A stretch of 64,000 bases of DNA from Crocinitomicaceae bacterium (GCA_023262855.1 JALQYQ010000068.1:1-64000); one strand, 5' to 3'. Shown: positions 17,328 to 27,724, numbered from the stretch's first letter. Notes: generated from the sequence alone by a model not told the origin. Program-made: numbers and translations.

Positions 17328-18788
17328 GTGAAAAATTTAAAAGACATAGTTGAAGGAATTGAGATTGTAAAACAGTCCGGATCTTCTGATGCGCAAATTT
17401 CTGAATTGGTGTTCGATTCTAGAAAAGCAAAAGAAGGAACTGCATTTTTTGCAATCAAAGGTTCTGCTGTTGATGGACATGATTTTATTCCGGCTGTAAT
17501 TGCAGCGGGATGTAAAGTTGTGTTTGCTGATCACGCTATCGAAGTTCCAGCTGATGTAACATTGATTGTCACTGAAAATACGTCAAAAAGTTTGGCATTG
17601 GCAGCAACGAATTTCTACAATCATCCTTCGAAAAATTTGAAATTAGTTGGTGTTACTGGAACGAACGGTAAAACAACGACGACGACTTTGTTATTCAATT
17701 TGTATACGAAGCTTGGGTTTCACTGTGGTTTACTTTCAACGGTTGTCAATAAAATTGGTAACCAAGCGATTGCGTCAACTCACACAACACCAGATCCTGT
17801 TTCATTGAACGCTTTGTTAGCGCAAATGGTGGAAGACGGTTGTTCACATTGCTTCATGGAAGTGAGCTCGCACGCAGTACACCAACATCGTGTGACTGGT
17901 TTGGATTTTGCCGGTGGCGTTTTTACAAATATCACACACGATCATTTGGATTACCACAAAACGTTTGCTGAATACATCAATGTGAAAAAAGCATTTTTTG
18001 ATCATTTGAGTGAAGATGCTTTTGCTTTGACAAATGTGGATGACAAAAATGGCATGGTGATGTTGCAAAACACCAAGGCTGAAAAACATACTTACGCGCT
18101 TAAATCACCAGCTGATTTCAAAGTGAAAGTGATCGAAAATCAGTTTTCTGGTTTGGTGTTAAACATGAACGGAGTGGAATTGTGGACGCGGTTAATTGGC
18201 GATTTCAATGCCTACAATTTATTGGCGGTTTTCGCTGTAAGTCAATTGCTGGGAGAAGATACAACAGAAGTGATGACAGTCTTGAGCAACTTGGAATCGG
18301 TTGAAGGACGTTTTGAATACTTCCAAACAACTTCAGGAATCACAGCTATTGTTGATTATGCGCACACACCAGATGCTTTAGAAAATGTTTTGAAAACCAT
18401 TGCGAATATCCGCACGAAAAACGAAACGGTTTATACCGTTGTAGGTTGTGGTGGTGATCGCGATAAAGCGAAACGTCCGCAAATGGCGGCAATCGCATGT
18501 GAAATGAGCGATAAAGTCATTCTTACTTCCGATAATCCACGTTCAGAAGATCCAGCTGTGATTTTAGATGAAATGATGGCAGGTGTTGAAGGACAACATT
18601 TCAAAAAAACACTTTCCATTTTGGACCGTGAGCAAGCAATAAAAACAGCCGTTTCCATGGCAGAAAAAGGTGATATCATCTTGATTGCTGGAAAAGGTCA
18701 CGAAAAATACCAAGAAATCAAAGGGGTAAAACACGACTTTGATGACATGCAGATAACGATTGAATTATTCAAAAAACTAGAGAAATAA
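17328..18788 (+). CDS. murE: UDP-MurNAc-tripeptide synthetase MurE
   Basis: MurE adds the third stem-peptide residue to UDP-MurNAc-L-Ala-D-Glu in the cytoplasm. The ATP-binding loop GTNGKTT has Lys115. The motif D402NPR405 (SDNPRSEDP) is the signature of enzymes that use meso-diaminopimelate, so the peptidoglycan should be DAP type. The 486-residue length is normal. The start is GTG, 3 bp after the ftsI stop, with no better alternative. The last base of its stop is the first base of the mraY start codon. Confidence 0.95.
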   Translation: MKNLKDIVEGIEIVKQSGSSDAQISELVFDSRKAKEGTAFFAIKGSAVDGHDFIPAVIAAGCKVVFADHAIEVPADVTLIVTENTSKSLALAATNFYNHPSKNLKLVGVTGTNGKTTTTTLLFNLYTKLGFHCGLLSTVVNKIGNQAIASTHTTPDPVSLNALLAQMVEDGCSHCFMEVSSHAVHQHRVTGLDFAGGVFTNITHDHLDYHKTFAEYINVKKAFFDHLSEDAFALTNVDDKNGMVMLQNTKAEKHTYALKSPADFKVKVIENQFSGLVLNMNGVELWTRLIGDFNAYNLLAVFAVSQLLGEDTTEVMTVLSNLESVEGRFEYFQTTSGITAIVDYAHTPDALENVLKTIANIRTKNETVYTVVGCGGDRDKAKRPQMAAIACEMSDKVILTSDNPRSEDPAVILDEMMAGVEGQHFKKTLSILDREQAIKTAVSMAEKGDIILIAGKGHEKYQEIKGVKHDFDDMQITIELFKKLEK

Positions 18789-20032
18789 TGCTTTACTATT
18801 TATTCGACTATCTTGATTCTTTTAACTTCCCTGGTGCTGGGTTGTTTCAATTTATCTCCTTCCGTGCCGCAATGGCATTGATTACTTCTCTAATTGTTTC
18901 GATTTTCTTCGGTAAAAAATTAATCAACTTATTGAGAAGACAACAAATCGGTGAAACGGTTCGTGATCTTGGTTTGGCAGGACAAATTGAAAAATCTGGA
19001 ACGCCAACAATGGGTGGAATCATCATTCTTGCAGCGATTTTAATTCCAACGCTTTTGTTTGCAAAATTGCATAACATCTATGTAATCACGATGATTATCG
19101 CAACAATTTGGTTGGGTCTTATCGGTTTCTTAGATGACTACATCAAAGTCTTCAGAAAAAACAAAGAAGGTTTAGCTGGACGCTTCAAAGTAGTTGGACA
19201 AATCGGTGTTGGTTTAATCGTTGGATGTATTTTGTATTTCAATAATGATGTTTCCGTTCATAAACGTGTTTCTGCGGATTACAAACTACAAGCAGATGAG
19301 CAATTCGTTACGCATGAACATACGAACGGTAAAGACGAGAATTACAAGTGGATCAAAACAGATGATATGACAACGACAATTCCTTTCATCAAAGGGAATG
19401 AGTTCAATTACAACTGGTTGATCGGAGATTCAAATAAATCATTCGGTTGGTTATTGTTTATTCCAATTGTGATTTTCATCGTAATCGCAGTTTCAAATGG
19501 TGCAAACATGACGGATGGTTTGGATGGATTAGCATCTGGAACATCTGCAATTATTGGACTCGCGCTTGCTGTTTTAGCCTATGTCAGTTCCAATGCAAAA
19601 TTTGCCGATTACCTCGATGTGATGTACATTCCGCTCGCCGAGGAACTCGTGATTTTCATTGCCGCCTTTGTTGGAGCATGTATTGGTTTCATGTGGTACA
19701 ATTCTTATCCAGCACAAGTATTCATGGGTGACACAGGTTCATTGGCTTTGGGAGGAATTATCGCAGTTTTCGCGATTTCAATTCGAAAAGAATTATTGAT
19801 TCCTGTTTTAGCTGGTGTGTTCTTGGTGGAGAATTTATCCGTTGTACTTCAAGTAGGATATTTCAAACTCACGAAAAAACGCTTCGGAGAAGGAAGGCGC
19901 ATCTTCCTCATGGCTCCGTTGCATCATCATTACCAAAAGAAAGGATTACATGAAGCAAAAATCGTATCGCGCTTCTGGATTGTGGGCGTTTTGCTTGCTG
20001 TCATCACAATCGTAACCTTGAAATTGAGATAA
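18788..20032 (+). CDS. mraY: Phospho-MurNAc-pentapeptide transferase MraY
   Basis: MraY moves phospho-MurNAc-pentapeptide onto undecaprenyl phosphate, making lipid I at the inner membrane. It has about ten membrane segments. Catalytic and signature motifs are [18 protein letters not shown] and [10 protein letters not shown]. At 414 residues it is about 50 longer than the 360-residue E. coli enzyme; the extra length is a hydrophilic insert at roughly residues 155-220 ([15 protein letters not shown] and following), a feature I recall from other Bacteroidota. It overlaps murE by one base. Confidence 0.95.
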   Translation: MLYYLFDYLDSFNFPGAGLFQFISFRAAMALITSLIVSIFFGKKLINLLRRQQIGETVRDLGLAGQIEKSGTPTMGGIIILAAILIPTLLFAKLHNIYVITMIIATIWLGLIGFLDDYIKVFRKNKEGLAGRFKVVGQIGVGLIVGCILYFNNDVSVHKRVSADYKLQADEQFVTHEHTNGKDENYKWIKTDDMTTTIPFIKGNEFNYNWLIGDSNKSFGWLLFIPIVIFIVIAVSNGANMTDGLDGLASGTSAIIGLALAVLAYVSSNAKFADYLDVMYIPLAEELVIFIAAFVGACIGFMWYNSYPAQVFMGDTGSLALGGIIAVFAISIRKELLIPVLAGVFLVENLSVVLQVGYFKLTKKRFGEGRRIFLMAPLHHHYQKKGLHEAKIVSRFWIVGVLLAVITIVTLKLR

Positions 20033-20043
20033 ACGTGGAAGGA

Positions 20044-21378
20044 ATGAATAAATACATTGCCATTCTTGGCGCCGGAGAAAGCGGTGTTGGTGCTGCCATT
20101 TTAGCAAAAAAAATGGGGTGGAATGTGTTTGTTTCTGATTTCGGAGCAATAAAAGATGAATTTAAAACAGAATTAACTGAAAATGGCTTTGAATGGGAAG
20201 AAGGAAAACACTCTGAAGAACGAATCCTGAATGCTGATTTGGTGATTAAATCGCCAGGTATTCCTGACAAAGCACCACTTATTAAAAAATTACGCGAAAA
20301 AGGAGTAAAAATCATTTCTGAAATCGAATTCGGAGGATATTACTCAAATGCGAAAACAATAGCAATAACTGGAAGTAATGGGAAGACAACGACAACAATG
20401 TTGACCTATCACATTCTTAAAAAAGCTGGAATTAACGTTGGTTTAGCGGGCAACGTTGGTAAAAGCTTTGCGAAACAAATTGCAGAAGAAAACTTCGATT
20501 GGTATGTGCTCGAATTGAGTTCTTTCCAATTGGATGACATGTTTGATTTTAGAGCGGATATCGCGATTCTAACAAACATAACTCCTGATCATTTGGATCG
20601 CTACAATTATGAAATGCAGAATTACGTGGATTCGAAATTCCGTATTCTACAAAACCAAACAAACAACGATTGGTTCATCTACAATTTTGATGATCCGATT
20701 ATTCAGGCAGAAGTCGAAAAACGATTGATTAATGCCAAAACTGCCCCTTTCTCTCTTGTGAAAGAACAAGAAGTTGGAGGCTTTGCAGACGAACAACAAA
20801 TAACAATAAACATAAACGAACAACTCACTATGTCAATTCACGATTTAGCACTTAAGGGGAAACACAACACCCAAAATTCGTTGGCGTCAGGTATCGCGTC
20901 AAGAATCCTAGAAATTAGGAAAGAAGTTGTGAGAGAAAGTCTTGAAGACTTTGTCAATGTAGAACACCGCCTTGAATTCGTGGCGAAAGTTCACGGAATT
21001 GAGTTCATCAATGACTCAAAAGCAACAAATGTAAACTCTACTTGGTTTGCACTTGAAAGTATGGAACAACCAACAGTTTGGATCGTTGGTGGTGTTGATA
21101 AAGGAAACGATTATTCTGAATTAACTGACTTAGTACGCGACAAAGTAAAAGCAATCATTTGCTTAGGTGTTGACAACAAAAAATTGATTGAATCATTTAC
21201 AGGAGTGGTTGATACAATTGTTGAAGCACGTTCAGCAATGGAAGCCGTGGCTTACGGTTACCGTTTGGCGAAGAAAGATGAAACAGTTCTTTTATCTCCA
21301 GCGTGTGCAAGTTTCGACTTATTCGAAAACTACGAGGACCGAGGAAATCAGTTCAAAGAAGCCGTTCGTTCTTTATAA
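20044..21378 (+). CDS. murD: UDP-MurNAc-L-alanine:D-glutamate ligase MurD
   Basis: MurD adds D-glutamate to UDP-MurNAc-L-Ala in the cytoplasm. The product is 444 residues from the ATG at 20044 (MNKYIAILGAGESGVG); a GTG at 20035 would add three. The ATG is preceded by a purine-rich GGAAGGA, unusual in this cluster, which supports the choice. Motifs: GSNGKTTTT for ATP, TPDHLDRY, NDSKATN (the Lys/Asn loop of the C-terminal domain) and LLSPACASFD. The following gene resembles its C-terminal domain. Confidence 0.95.
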   Translation: MNKYIAILGAGESGVGAAILAKKMGWNVFVSDFGAIKDEFKTELTENGFEWEEGKHSEERILNADLVIKSPGIPDKAPLIKKLREKGVKIISEIEFGGYYSNAKTIAITGSNGKTTTTMLTYHILKKAGINVGLAGNVGKSFAKQIAEENFDWYVLELSSFQLDDMFDFRADIAILTNITPDHLDRYNYEMQNYVDSKFRILQNQTNNDWFIYNFDDPIIQAEVEKRLINAKTAPFSLVKEQEVGGFADEQQITININEQLTMSIHDLALKGKHNTQNSLASGIASRILEIRKEVVRESLEDFVNVEHRLEFVAKVHGIEFINDSKATNVNSTWFALESMEQPTVWIVGGVDKGNDYSELTDLVRDKVKAIICLGVDNKKLIESFTGVVDTIVEARSAMEAVAYGYRLAKKDETVLLSPACASFDLFENYEDRGNQFKEAVRSL

Positions 21379-21387
21379 GAAGAAAAC

Positions 21388-21861
21388 ATGAGTGAAAAAT
21401 TAGGCACTCGCACGGAAGATCGTTTGTTGGAAGCAAGACGTGAAAGTCTACACCAACTGAACGAATCGAGCATTCGTCCTCATGGAAAATTGTGGGGAAT
21501 GGATGTGTTTTCTTGGTTCAATCCAACACCAAGTTTGATTGCAAACACCCTGCATTCGTTTCCTTTCCCTGCTATTTGGATTGGAAATGGTGCTGTGATT
21601 GCAAAAGCACTTGCTGAAGATGAATTGTTGCTGAATAATTTGTCTGCTGTAATTTCCTATGATTCTTCCATCTTTTATTTGGAGAATAATTGGTTAGATA
21701 AAATTAAAAATTGCGTAGGGACTCAATCAGTTGAAGAGGCTTTTCATTTTTTGAAAATGGTTAAAGCGCCACAAACAATTTTAATGTTTACAGCAACAGG
21801 TGAGAACTGGGAAGAAAACAAAAAAGAATTTGAAGATTTTTTAAAACTGGTTCAAGTCTAG
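21388..21861 (+). CDS. MurD C-terminal-domain-like protein of unknown function
   Basis: This 157-residue cytoplasmic protein sits 9 bp after murD and directly abuts ftsW. I do not recognise it as a named family. Read against MurD just upstream, residues about 45-157 align along the whole C-terminal (third) domain: FPAIWIGNGAV with QPTVWIVGGVD, LSAVISYD with VKAIICLG, SVEEAFHFL with SAMEAVAYG, QTILMFTATGENW with ETVLLSPACASF, and NKKEFEDFLKL with RGNQFKEAVRSL. The catalytic DSKATN loop and the ATPase domain are absent. It therefore looks like a degenerate, non-catalytic derivative of MurD, perhaps regulatory. The alignment is by eye. Confidence 0.7.
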   Translation: MSEKLGTRTEDRLLEARRESLHQLNESSIRPHGKLWGMDVFSWFNPTPSLIANTLHSFPFPAIWIGNGAVIAKALAEDELLLNNLSAVISYDSSIFYLENNWLDKIKNCVGTQSVEEAFHFLKMVKAPQTILMFTATGENWEENKKEFEDFLKLVQV

Positions 21862-23046
21862 ATGAGAGAATACTTGAAATATTTAAAAGGTGACAGGGTG
21901 CTTTGGATCATCACGCTTATTATGCTTGCTTTTTCATTAGTGAGTGTATACAGTTTTGTTCCAATCCTTGTGAAAATAGAAGGAGGAAGTCCCTTCAAAT
22001 ACCTATTTAAACATTTCATTTATGTCTTAATAGGATTTGCCGCATTGTTCTGGATTCATCGTAAAGATCCAAAATATATCGCGCAATTGTCAAAGTTTGG
22101 CTTTTATTTAGGAATCGGATTGATGCTCTTTACATTCTTCTTCGGAACGAATGTAAATGGCGCTGGACGTTGGGTGAAAATTCCATTTGTTGGTTTAACC
22201 TTTCAGTCTTCCGATTTTGCAAAATTGGCTTTGTTAATATATGTTGCGCGGTTACTTGAAAAGAAAAAAGATAAATTAAATAGTTGGAAAGAAGGATTTT
22301 GGCCGGTTATTATTCCTGTTCTTGTTATTTGTGGATTGATTGTAAAGGATAATTTCTCGACAGCCGCCATACTTTTTGCCATTAGTTTAACTGTTCTTTT
22401 TATCGGAAGAGTTCCCATTGTCAAATTGTTTTTAACTGTTGCGGGTGGTGTCGCAGCATTAGGGCTGGTAATTGCTGTGCACAAAGCGGCACCTGATTTG
22501 AACCTACTTCCTCGTTACGAAACGTGGGAGAACAGGATTTTAAATAAAATGGAAAGCGATAATGATGTGCTAACAAATGCCCAATCAATGAATGCCGAAT
22601 TAGCCATTTTTAACGGATCTTTTTTTGGACAAGGTGTTGGTGATGGTAAGTTGAAAGAATACCTTCCTGAAGCGTATGCCGATTTCTACTATTCCAGTTT
22701 TGTGGAAGAATTTGGCTTGGTGTCAGCCGTGTTTTTGATGCTCTTGTATTTAATCATGTTGTATCGAATTATTCGAATTGGCTTGAAATCTGATCGCTTG
22801 TTCGAAACATACGCTTGCTTGGGGATTGGAATTTTGTTACTTAGCCAAGCATCTGTAAATATGTTGGTTTGTACGGGAGTGTTCCCAGTAACCGGACAAA
22901 ATATGCCGCTCCTAGCAATGGGAGGCTCAGCCTTAATTATGACTTGTGTTGCAATCGGAATTGTTCAAAGCATTGCCTACGCTCAAGATAAAAAAACGGC
23001 AAAAGAAACGAAAGAAGATACTACAAACTCATTTGTTGAAGAATGA
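21862..23046 (+). CDS. ftsW: Division glycosyltransferase FtsW (SEDS family)
   Basis: FtsW polymerises lipid II into septal glycan strands together with FtsI. The 394-residue protein has about ten membrane segments and the SEDS signatures NGAGRWVKIP, QSSDFAKLAL and PVTGQNMPLLAMGGS, plus the large extracellular loop between them containing the conserved LPEAYADFYYSSFVEEFG. It begins the base after the previous stop, and its TGA overlaps the murG ATG by 4 bp, so translation is coupled. Confidence 0.95.
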   Translation: MREYLKYLKGDRVLWIITLIMLAFSLVSVYSFVPILVKIEGGSPFKYLFKHFIYVLIGFAALFWIHRKDPKYIAQLSKFGFYLGIGLMLFTFFFGTNVNGAGRWVKIPFVGLTFQSSDFAKLALLIYVARLLEKKKDKLNSWKEGFWPVIIPVLVICGLIVKDNFSTAAILFAISLTVLFIGRVPIVKLFLTVAGGVAALGLVIAVHKAAPDLNLLPRYETWENRILNKMESDNDVLTNAQSMNAELAIFNGSFFGQGVGDGKLKEYLPEAYADFYYSSFVEEFGLVSAVFLMLLYLIMLYRIIRIGLKSDRLFETYACLGIGILLLSQASVNMLVCTGVFPVTGQNMPLLAMGGSALIMTCVAIGIVQSIAYAQDKKTAKETKEDTTNSFVEE

Positions 23047-24149
23047 AAATAGATCGCGCAGTAATATCAGGTGGTGGAACAGGAGGACATATTTTTCCTG
23101 CGATTGCCATAGCTGATGAAATAAAAAAGCGAAACCCTCAAGCAAAAATTTTGTTTGTTGGTGCTATCGGCAAAATGGAAATGGAAAAAGTTCCAGCTGC
23201 TGGATATAAAATTGAAGGTTTAAGGATTGCTGGATTGCAGCGAAAATTAACCTTGTCGAATTTCTTGTTGCCGTTTAAAATCATTAAAAGTATGCTGCGT
23301 GCGCGACGTATTTTGAAAGATTTTAAACCACAGGTTGTAGTTGGGGTTGGTGGTTACGCAAGTGGACCAACTTTAAAAGCAGCAACAATGCTTGGGATAC
23401 CAACTTTGGTGCAAGAGCAAAATTCATTTCCAGGGAAAACAAATAAATTATTGGCTAAGAACGTGAATTCTCTTTGTACGGCCTACGAAGGATTGGAGCG
23501 TTTCTTTCCGAAAGAAAAAATTACATTGACTGGAAATCCGGTTCGTTTTGAAATGGTTAATATCTCAGGGAAACGCGGTGAAGCATTTGAGTATTACAAG
23601 TTAGATCCAACTAAGAAAACAATTTTGGTAATTGGAGGTAGTTTGGGAGCGCGTACCTTGAATCAAGCAATGATGAACCATTATTCGGTTTTAAAAGAAG
23701 CTGGAGTTCAAGTGTTGTGGCAATCAGGTAAATTGTATTTCAATGATTTGAATGAGCAATTAAAAGGAAATGAATACGAGGGAATTAAATTGGTGCAATT
23801 CATCGATCGAATGGATTTAGCGTATGCCATGGCTGATGTAATTATTTCTCGAGCTGGAGCGATTTCTGTCTCAGAATTGTGTTTAATTAAAAAACCGGTG
23901 ATTTTGGTTCCAAGTCCGAATGTTGCGGAAGACCATCAAACGAAAAACGCGATGGCCTTGGTTGAAAAATCGGCTGCTATTCTCGTAAAAGATATTGAGG
24001 CAAAAGAAACATTGATTCCAACTGTTTTGGATTTATTGAAAAATGATGATTTACAAGGGAAATTGTCTGCAGAAATAGAAAAATTAGGCAAACCAAAAGC
24101 AACGGAATCAATCGTAGACGAATTAGAAAAAATTAATACTACTCACTGA
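23043..24149 (+). CDS. murG: UDP-GlcNAc:lipid I glycosyltransferase MurG
   Basis: MurG (GT28) adds GlcNAc to lipid I on the cytoplasmic face, making lipid II. In 368 residues it shows the N-terminal lipid/phosphate loop GGGTGGHIFPA, GVGGYASGP, QEQNSFPGKTNK and the UDP-GlcNAc site ISRAGAISVSE with VPSPNVAEDHQTKNA. ATGA overlap with ftsW; 22 bp to murC. Confidence 0.96.
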   Translation: MKIDRAVISGGGTGGHIFPAIAIADEIKKRNPQAKILFVGAIGKMEMEKVPAAGYKIEGLRIAGLQRKLTLSNFLLPFKIIKSMLRARRILKDFKPQVVVGVGGYASGPTLKAATMLGIPTLVQEQNSFPGKTNKLLAKNVNSLCTAYEGLERFFPKEKITLTGNPVRFEMVNISGKRGEAFEYYKLDPTKKTILVIGGSLGARTLNQAMMNHYSVLKEAGVQVLWQSGKLYFNDLNEQLKGNEYEGIKLVQFIDRMDLAYAMADVIISRAGAISVSELCLIKKPVILVPSPNVAEDHQTKNAMALVEKSAAILVKDIEAKETLIPTVLDLLKNDDLQGKLSAEIEKLGKPKATESIVDELEKINTTH

Positions 24150-24171
24150 GTAGAGATGTAGAAAAATAGAA

Positions 24172-25551
24172 ATGGAAAAGCTAGATTCAATACAATTATC
24201 AGATTTTAATCGTGCCTATTTTATTGGTATTGGTGGAATTGGTATGTCTGCTCTAGCACGTTATTTTAACGCAATTGGATGGGAAGTTGCAGGCTATGAT
24301 AAAACGCCATCTCCATTAACCGATGACTTGCAAAACGAAGGTATTTCGATTCACTTCGAAGATTTGGGAGAACAGGTACCAAGCCAGTTTAAAGAAAGCG
24401 ATAAGACGCTTGTAGTTTACACACCTGCAATTCCAAAAGGAATGGGCGAGTTGGTCTTTTTCCAAACGCAAACAATCAATTTATTTAAACGTTCGGAAGT
24501 GCTAGGCTTGTTAACACGTCAATCTTTAGGACTCGGTGTTGCAGGAACGCATGGTAAAACAACAACGAGTTCAATGCTAGCGCACATCTTGAACGAATCA
24601 CATTTGAAATGCAATGCATTTTTAGGTGGAATCGCTACCAATTTTTCCTCGAATTTGGTATTGAATCCTTCAAGTGAATATACTGTAATTGAAGCAGATG
24701 AGTTTGATCGTTCATTTTTGAAATTGACACCTTTCGCTTCCATTATTACTTCTACAGATCCAGATCATTTGGATATTTACGGTGATGCATCTGTTTTCTT
24801 GGAAGGTTTTCAAAAATATGCTGCACTCATCAACCCGAAAGGTTGTTTGGTAAAGAAAGAAGGGTTGGATGTTGCTTCGGAAGCACAAACTATTTCGTAT
24901 GCGATAGAATCCAAAACTGCGGATTATTCAGGCTATAATTTGCGATTTGAACAAGGAAAGTTTTTGATGGATGTTCAAACACCAAAAGGGATATTGGGTG
25001 CTGTCGAAATAGGGATTCCGGGAATTCATAATGCCGAGAATGCTGTGGCATGTATCGCTTTAGCGCAGTTTTTAAGTTTAAGTGAAGAAGAAATTCGCTT
25101 TGGATTACAATCATTCCGCGGTGTAAAGCGCCGTTTTGAATACAAAATTAGAACTGAGAAGTTGGTGTATATTGATGATTATGCGCACCATCCAACAGAA
25201 ATTCATGCCTTGGTTTCTTCGGTTCGATTGCTGTATCCAAATCAAAAAATAACAGGAATTTTTCAACCGCATTTATTCAGTAGAACACGCGATTTTTTTG
25301 AGGGATTTGCACATGAACTTTCTCAATTAGACGAAGTGGTTTTACTGCCAATTTATCCAGCAAGAGAAGAGCCAATTCCGGGTGTTACGAGTGATGTTTT
25401 ATTGAAGAAAATTACATCTGAGCATAAACAAATTCTTCCAGCTCAAGAAGCCTTGAACTATGTTTCAAACTTGCAAGAAGGAGTTGTGTTGACAATTGGA
25501 GCAGGAGACATCGATCGCATTGTTGAACCACTTAAAAATGCTTTGTCATGA
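24172..25551 (+). CDS. murC: UDP-MurNAc:L-alanine ligase MurC
   Basis: MurC adds L-alanine to UDP-MurNAc, the first stem-peptide step. The 459-residue protein has the N-terminal nucleotide-sugar fold GIGGIGMSALARYF, the ATP loop GTHGKTTTSS, TDPDHLDIYG and the C-terminal IDDYAHHPTEI. All positions expected for activity are present. It overlaps ftsQ by 4 bp (ATGA). murF, murB and ddl are not in this cluster and must lie elsewhere. Confidence 0.96.
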   Translation: MEKLDSIQLSDFNRAYFIGIGGIGMSALARYFNAIGWEVAGYDKTPSPLTDDLQNEGISIHFEDLGEQVPSQFKESDKTLVVYTPAIPKGMGELVFFQTQTINLFKRSEVLGLLTRQSLGLGVAGTHGKTTTSSMLAHILNESHLKCNAFLGGIATNFSSNLVLNPSSEYTVIEADEFDRSFLKLTPFASIITSTDPDHLDIYGDASVFLEGFQKYAALINPKGCLVKKEGLDVASEAQTISYAIESKTADYSGYNLRFEQGKFLMDVQTPKGILGAVEIGIPGIHNAENAVACIALAQFLSLSEEEIRFGLQSFRGVKRRFEYKIRTEKLVYIDDYAHHPTEIHALVSSVRLLYPNQKITGIFQPHLFSRTRDFFEGFAHELSQLDEVVLLPIYPAREEPIPGVTSDVLLKKITSEHKQILPAQEALNYVSNLQEGVVLTIGAGDIDRIVEPLKNALS

Positions 25552-26372
25552 AGAAATGGTTGAAACGTGGTTTGTGGATTGCCTTTGCTATTGCAGTAAT
25601 TGTTCTCATGCGCATGACACAATCAGCGCAGGCTGAAACTGTCCTTGAAGAGCCAGAAGTATTGATTCACGTGAACGGAGAAAATGCATTTTTAACCGAG
25701 GATGAACTGAAGTTACGCCTAAAACGCAATGGATTTACTTTCAACGGACAAGCACAAAAAGACTTGAAAGTTTCGGTTGTCGAAAATTATATTCGTAAGA
25801 TGACTGAAGTCAAGGATGTAAAAGTATATACGAAGCTTGGATCCAAATGGAAAATTGAGGTTACAGTGCGTAAACCAATTGCTCGAATTTATAACAAATA
25901 CGATGAAACTTTTTACTTGGATGAAGATGGATTTGTCATGAATTCTTCGTCTTTACATACTGCTCGAGTTGTGGTTGTTACAGGTTATATTAAGGACAGA
26001 ATTTCCTCTGTTTCGGTGCCAGAAATTATTAACAACGATACCTTGAAAAGTATTCGAAATTTAGATGATGTGTATCGTATTTCCAATTATGTTTGTAACG
26101 ATCCACTAATGCAGTCTCTAATAGGCCAAATTCACTTGAAGAAAAACGGTGATTTTGTACTGATACCGCTGGTTGGAGGACAAAAAATTATTTTCGGTAC
26201 AGCTAAAACAGACAAGGAGGTAAAGGACAAGTTTAAGAAGCTGAAGATCTTTTATCAGGAAGGAATTCCTTACGAAGGTTGGGATAAGTACGAAGAAATA
26301 AGTTTGAAGTACGATAATCAGATCGTTTGTAAGACTGTTGAAGGCTATATTGAAGAAGAAAAAATTGAGTAA
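25548..26372 (+). CDS. ftsQ: FtsQ/DivIB-like division protein
   Basis: This 274-residue bitopic protein has a cytoplasmic KKWLKRG start, one membrane segment (LWIAFAIAVIVLMRM) and a periplasmic part with a POTRA-like region (VVENYIRKMTEVKDVKVYTK) and a beta domain (YLDEDGFVMN). FtsQ links the early ring to FtsL and FtsW-FtsI. Sequence conservation is low in this family, so the call rests on topology and its place between murC and ftsA. Confidence 0.85.
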   Translation: MKKWLKRGLWIAFAIAVIVLMRMTQSAQAETVLEEPEVLIHVNGENAFLTEDELKLRLKRNGFTFNGQAQKDLKVSVVENYIRKMTEVKDVKVYTKLGSKWKIEVTVRKPIARIYNKYDETFYLDEDGFVMNSSSLHTARVVVVTGYIKDRISSVSVPEIINNDTLKSIRNLDDVYRISNYVCNDPLMQSLIGQIHLKKNGDFVLIPLVGGQKIIFGTAKTDKEVKDKFKKLKIFYQEGIPYEGWDKYEEISLKYDNQIVCKTVEGYIEEEKIE

Positions 26373-26373
26373 T

Positions 26374-27657
26374 ATGTCAAAAATTATTGTTGGACTAGAT
26401 ATTGGAACTACAAAGATTGCTTGTTTCGTTGGTAAGAAAAACGAACACGGGAAAATCGAGATTTTATCAATGGGAAAAAGCGAATCCCTTGGTGTTATGC
26501 GTGGTATGGTTTCGAATATCGAGAAAACGGTTCAATCAATTCGTGTTGCTGTTGATGAAGCGCAAGAACGCGTTGAAGGTTCATTGACAATCGGTTCTGT
26601 AAATGTTGGCATCGCTGGTCAACACATTAAAAGTTTGCAACACCGTGGAATTCACACTCGTGATCAAATCGATAATGAAATTTCACAAAAGGATATCGAT
26701 GCTTTAGTGGAAGATATGTATAAATTGGTGATGCAACCAGGAGAAGAAATTATTACCGTTCTTCCTCAAGAATACATCATCGATAACGAACAAGGAATTA
26801 AAGATCCAATCGGTATGTTGGGACGTCGTCTTGAGGCGAATTTCCACATTATTACTGGACACGTTGGCGCTTTGTTAAACATCAACAAATGTGTGCAAAA
26901 AGCAGGATTGGAAGTGAAAGAAATTATTCTAGAGCCAATCGCATCTGCTGATGCAGTGTTGTCGGATGAAGAAAAAGAGGCTGGTGTAGTTTTGGTTGAT
27001 ATCGGGGGTGGTACCACAGACGTTGCGATCTTCCATGAAGGAATTATTCGTCACACAGCTGTTATTCCTTTCGGAGGGAATGTCATCACAGAAGATATCA
27101 AAGAAGGATGTACAATCATGAAGCGTCAAGCGGAAATGTTGAAAACGAAATTTGGTTCTGCTTTGGCTTCTGAAAGTCAAGAAAATGAAATCGTTTGCAT
27201 TCCAGGTTTGAGAGGTCGTGATCCGAAAGAAATTACAATCCGCAACTTGGCGAGTATTATTCAAGCGCGAATGGAAGAAATCATTGATTTAGTTCATTAC
27301 GAGATTTTGAATTCTGGCTACAGCAAGAAATTAATTGGTGGAATCGTTGTAACAGGCGGTGGTGCTCAAATGAAACACATCACGCAGTTATTCGAGTACA
27401 TCACAGGAATGGATACGCGCATCGGTTACCCAACTGAGCATTTAGCGAATAACAACCACATCGAGAACTTAACAAGCCCAATGTACTCTACTGGAATTGG
27501 CTTGGTATTGAAAGGATTCGAAGCATTAGAAAAAAGCGGTGTTACAGTGGAAGCAGCAAGTGCAGGATCGGTGAAAACACACTCTGAGAAAAACAGAGGT
27601 TCTTTCTTCGATACAATCGTTAAGAAAGGAAAAGACTGGTTCGCAGAAGAAGAATAA
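26374..27657 (+). CDS. ftsA: Cell division ATPase FtsA
   Basis: FtsA is an actin-like protein that tethers FtsZ filaments to the inner membrane. The 427-residue product from the ATG at 26374 (MSKIIVGLDIGTTKIACFVG) shows the phosphate-1 loop DIGTTKIA, the phosphate-2 VLVDIGGGTTDVAIF and the adenosine motif GGIVVTGGGAQ. The C terminus ends in KKGKDWFAEEE, a candidate amphipathic membrane-targeting helix. In-frame codons upstream to 26338 overlap ftsQ and lack similarity. One base separates it from the ftsQ stop. Confidence 0.95.
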   Translation: MSKIIVGLDIGTTKIACFVGKKNEHGKIEILSMGKSESLGVMRGMVSNIEKTVQSIRVAVDEAQERVEGSLTIGSVNVGIAGQHIKSLQHRGIHTRDQIDNEISQKDIDALVEDMYKLVMQPGEEIITVLPQEYIIDNEQGIKDPIGMLGRRLEANFHIITGHVGALLNINKCVQKAGLEVKEIILEPIASADAVLSDEEKEAGVVLVDIGGGTTDVAIFHEGIIRHTAVIPFGGNVITEDIKEGCTIMKRQAEMLKTKFGSALASESQENEIVCIPGLRGRDPKEITIRNLASIIQARMEEIIDLVHYEILNSGYSKKLIGGIVVTGGGAQMKHITQLFEYITGMDTRIGYPTEHLANNNHIENLTSPMYSTGIGLVLKGFEALEKSGVTVEAASAGSVKTHSEKNRGSFFDTIVKKGKDWFAEEE

Positions 27658-27667
27658 GGAATAGAAT

Positions 27668-27724
27668 ATGGACATGGATTTAGCGAGAAGTGTTCCGAAA
27701 GAAATAAAGAAACAACAACAATAA
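27668..27724 (+). CDS. 18-codon mini-ORF resembling the FtsZ N terminus
   Basis: Between ftsA and ftsZ an ATG-started frame encodes MDMDLARSVPKEIKKQQQ. Both it and ftsZ start within the shared context GAATATGGA, and the first residues match in pattern (MDMDLAR against MEFDLPK). It may be a leader peptide coupled to ftsZ translation or the remnant of a partial 5' duplication. No evidence of expression beyond the sequence; low confidence that it is a gene. Confidence 0.3.
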   Translation: MDMDLARSVPKEIKKQQQ

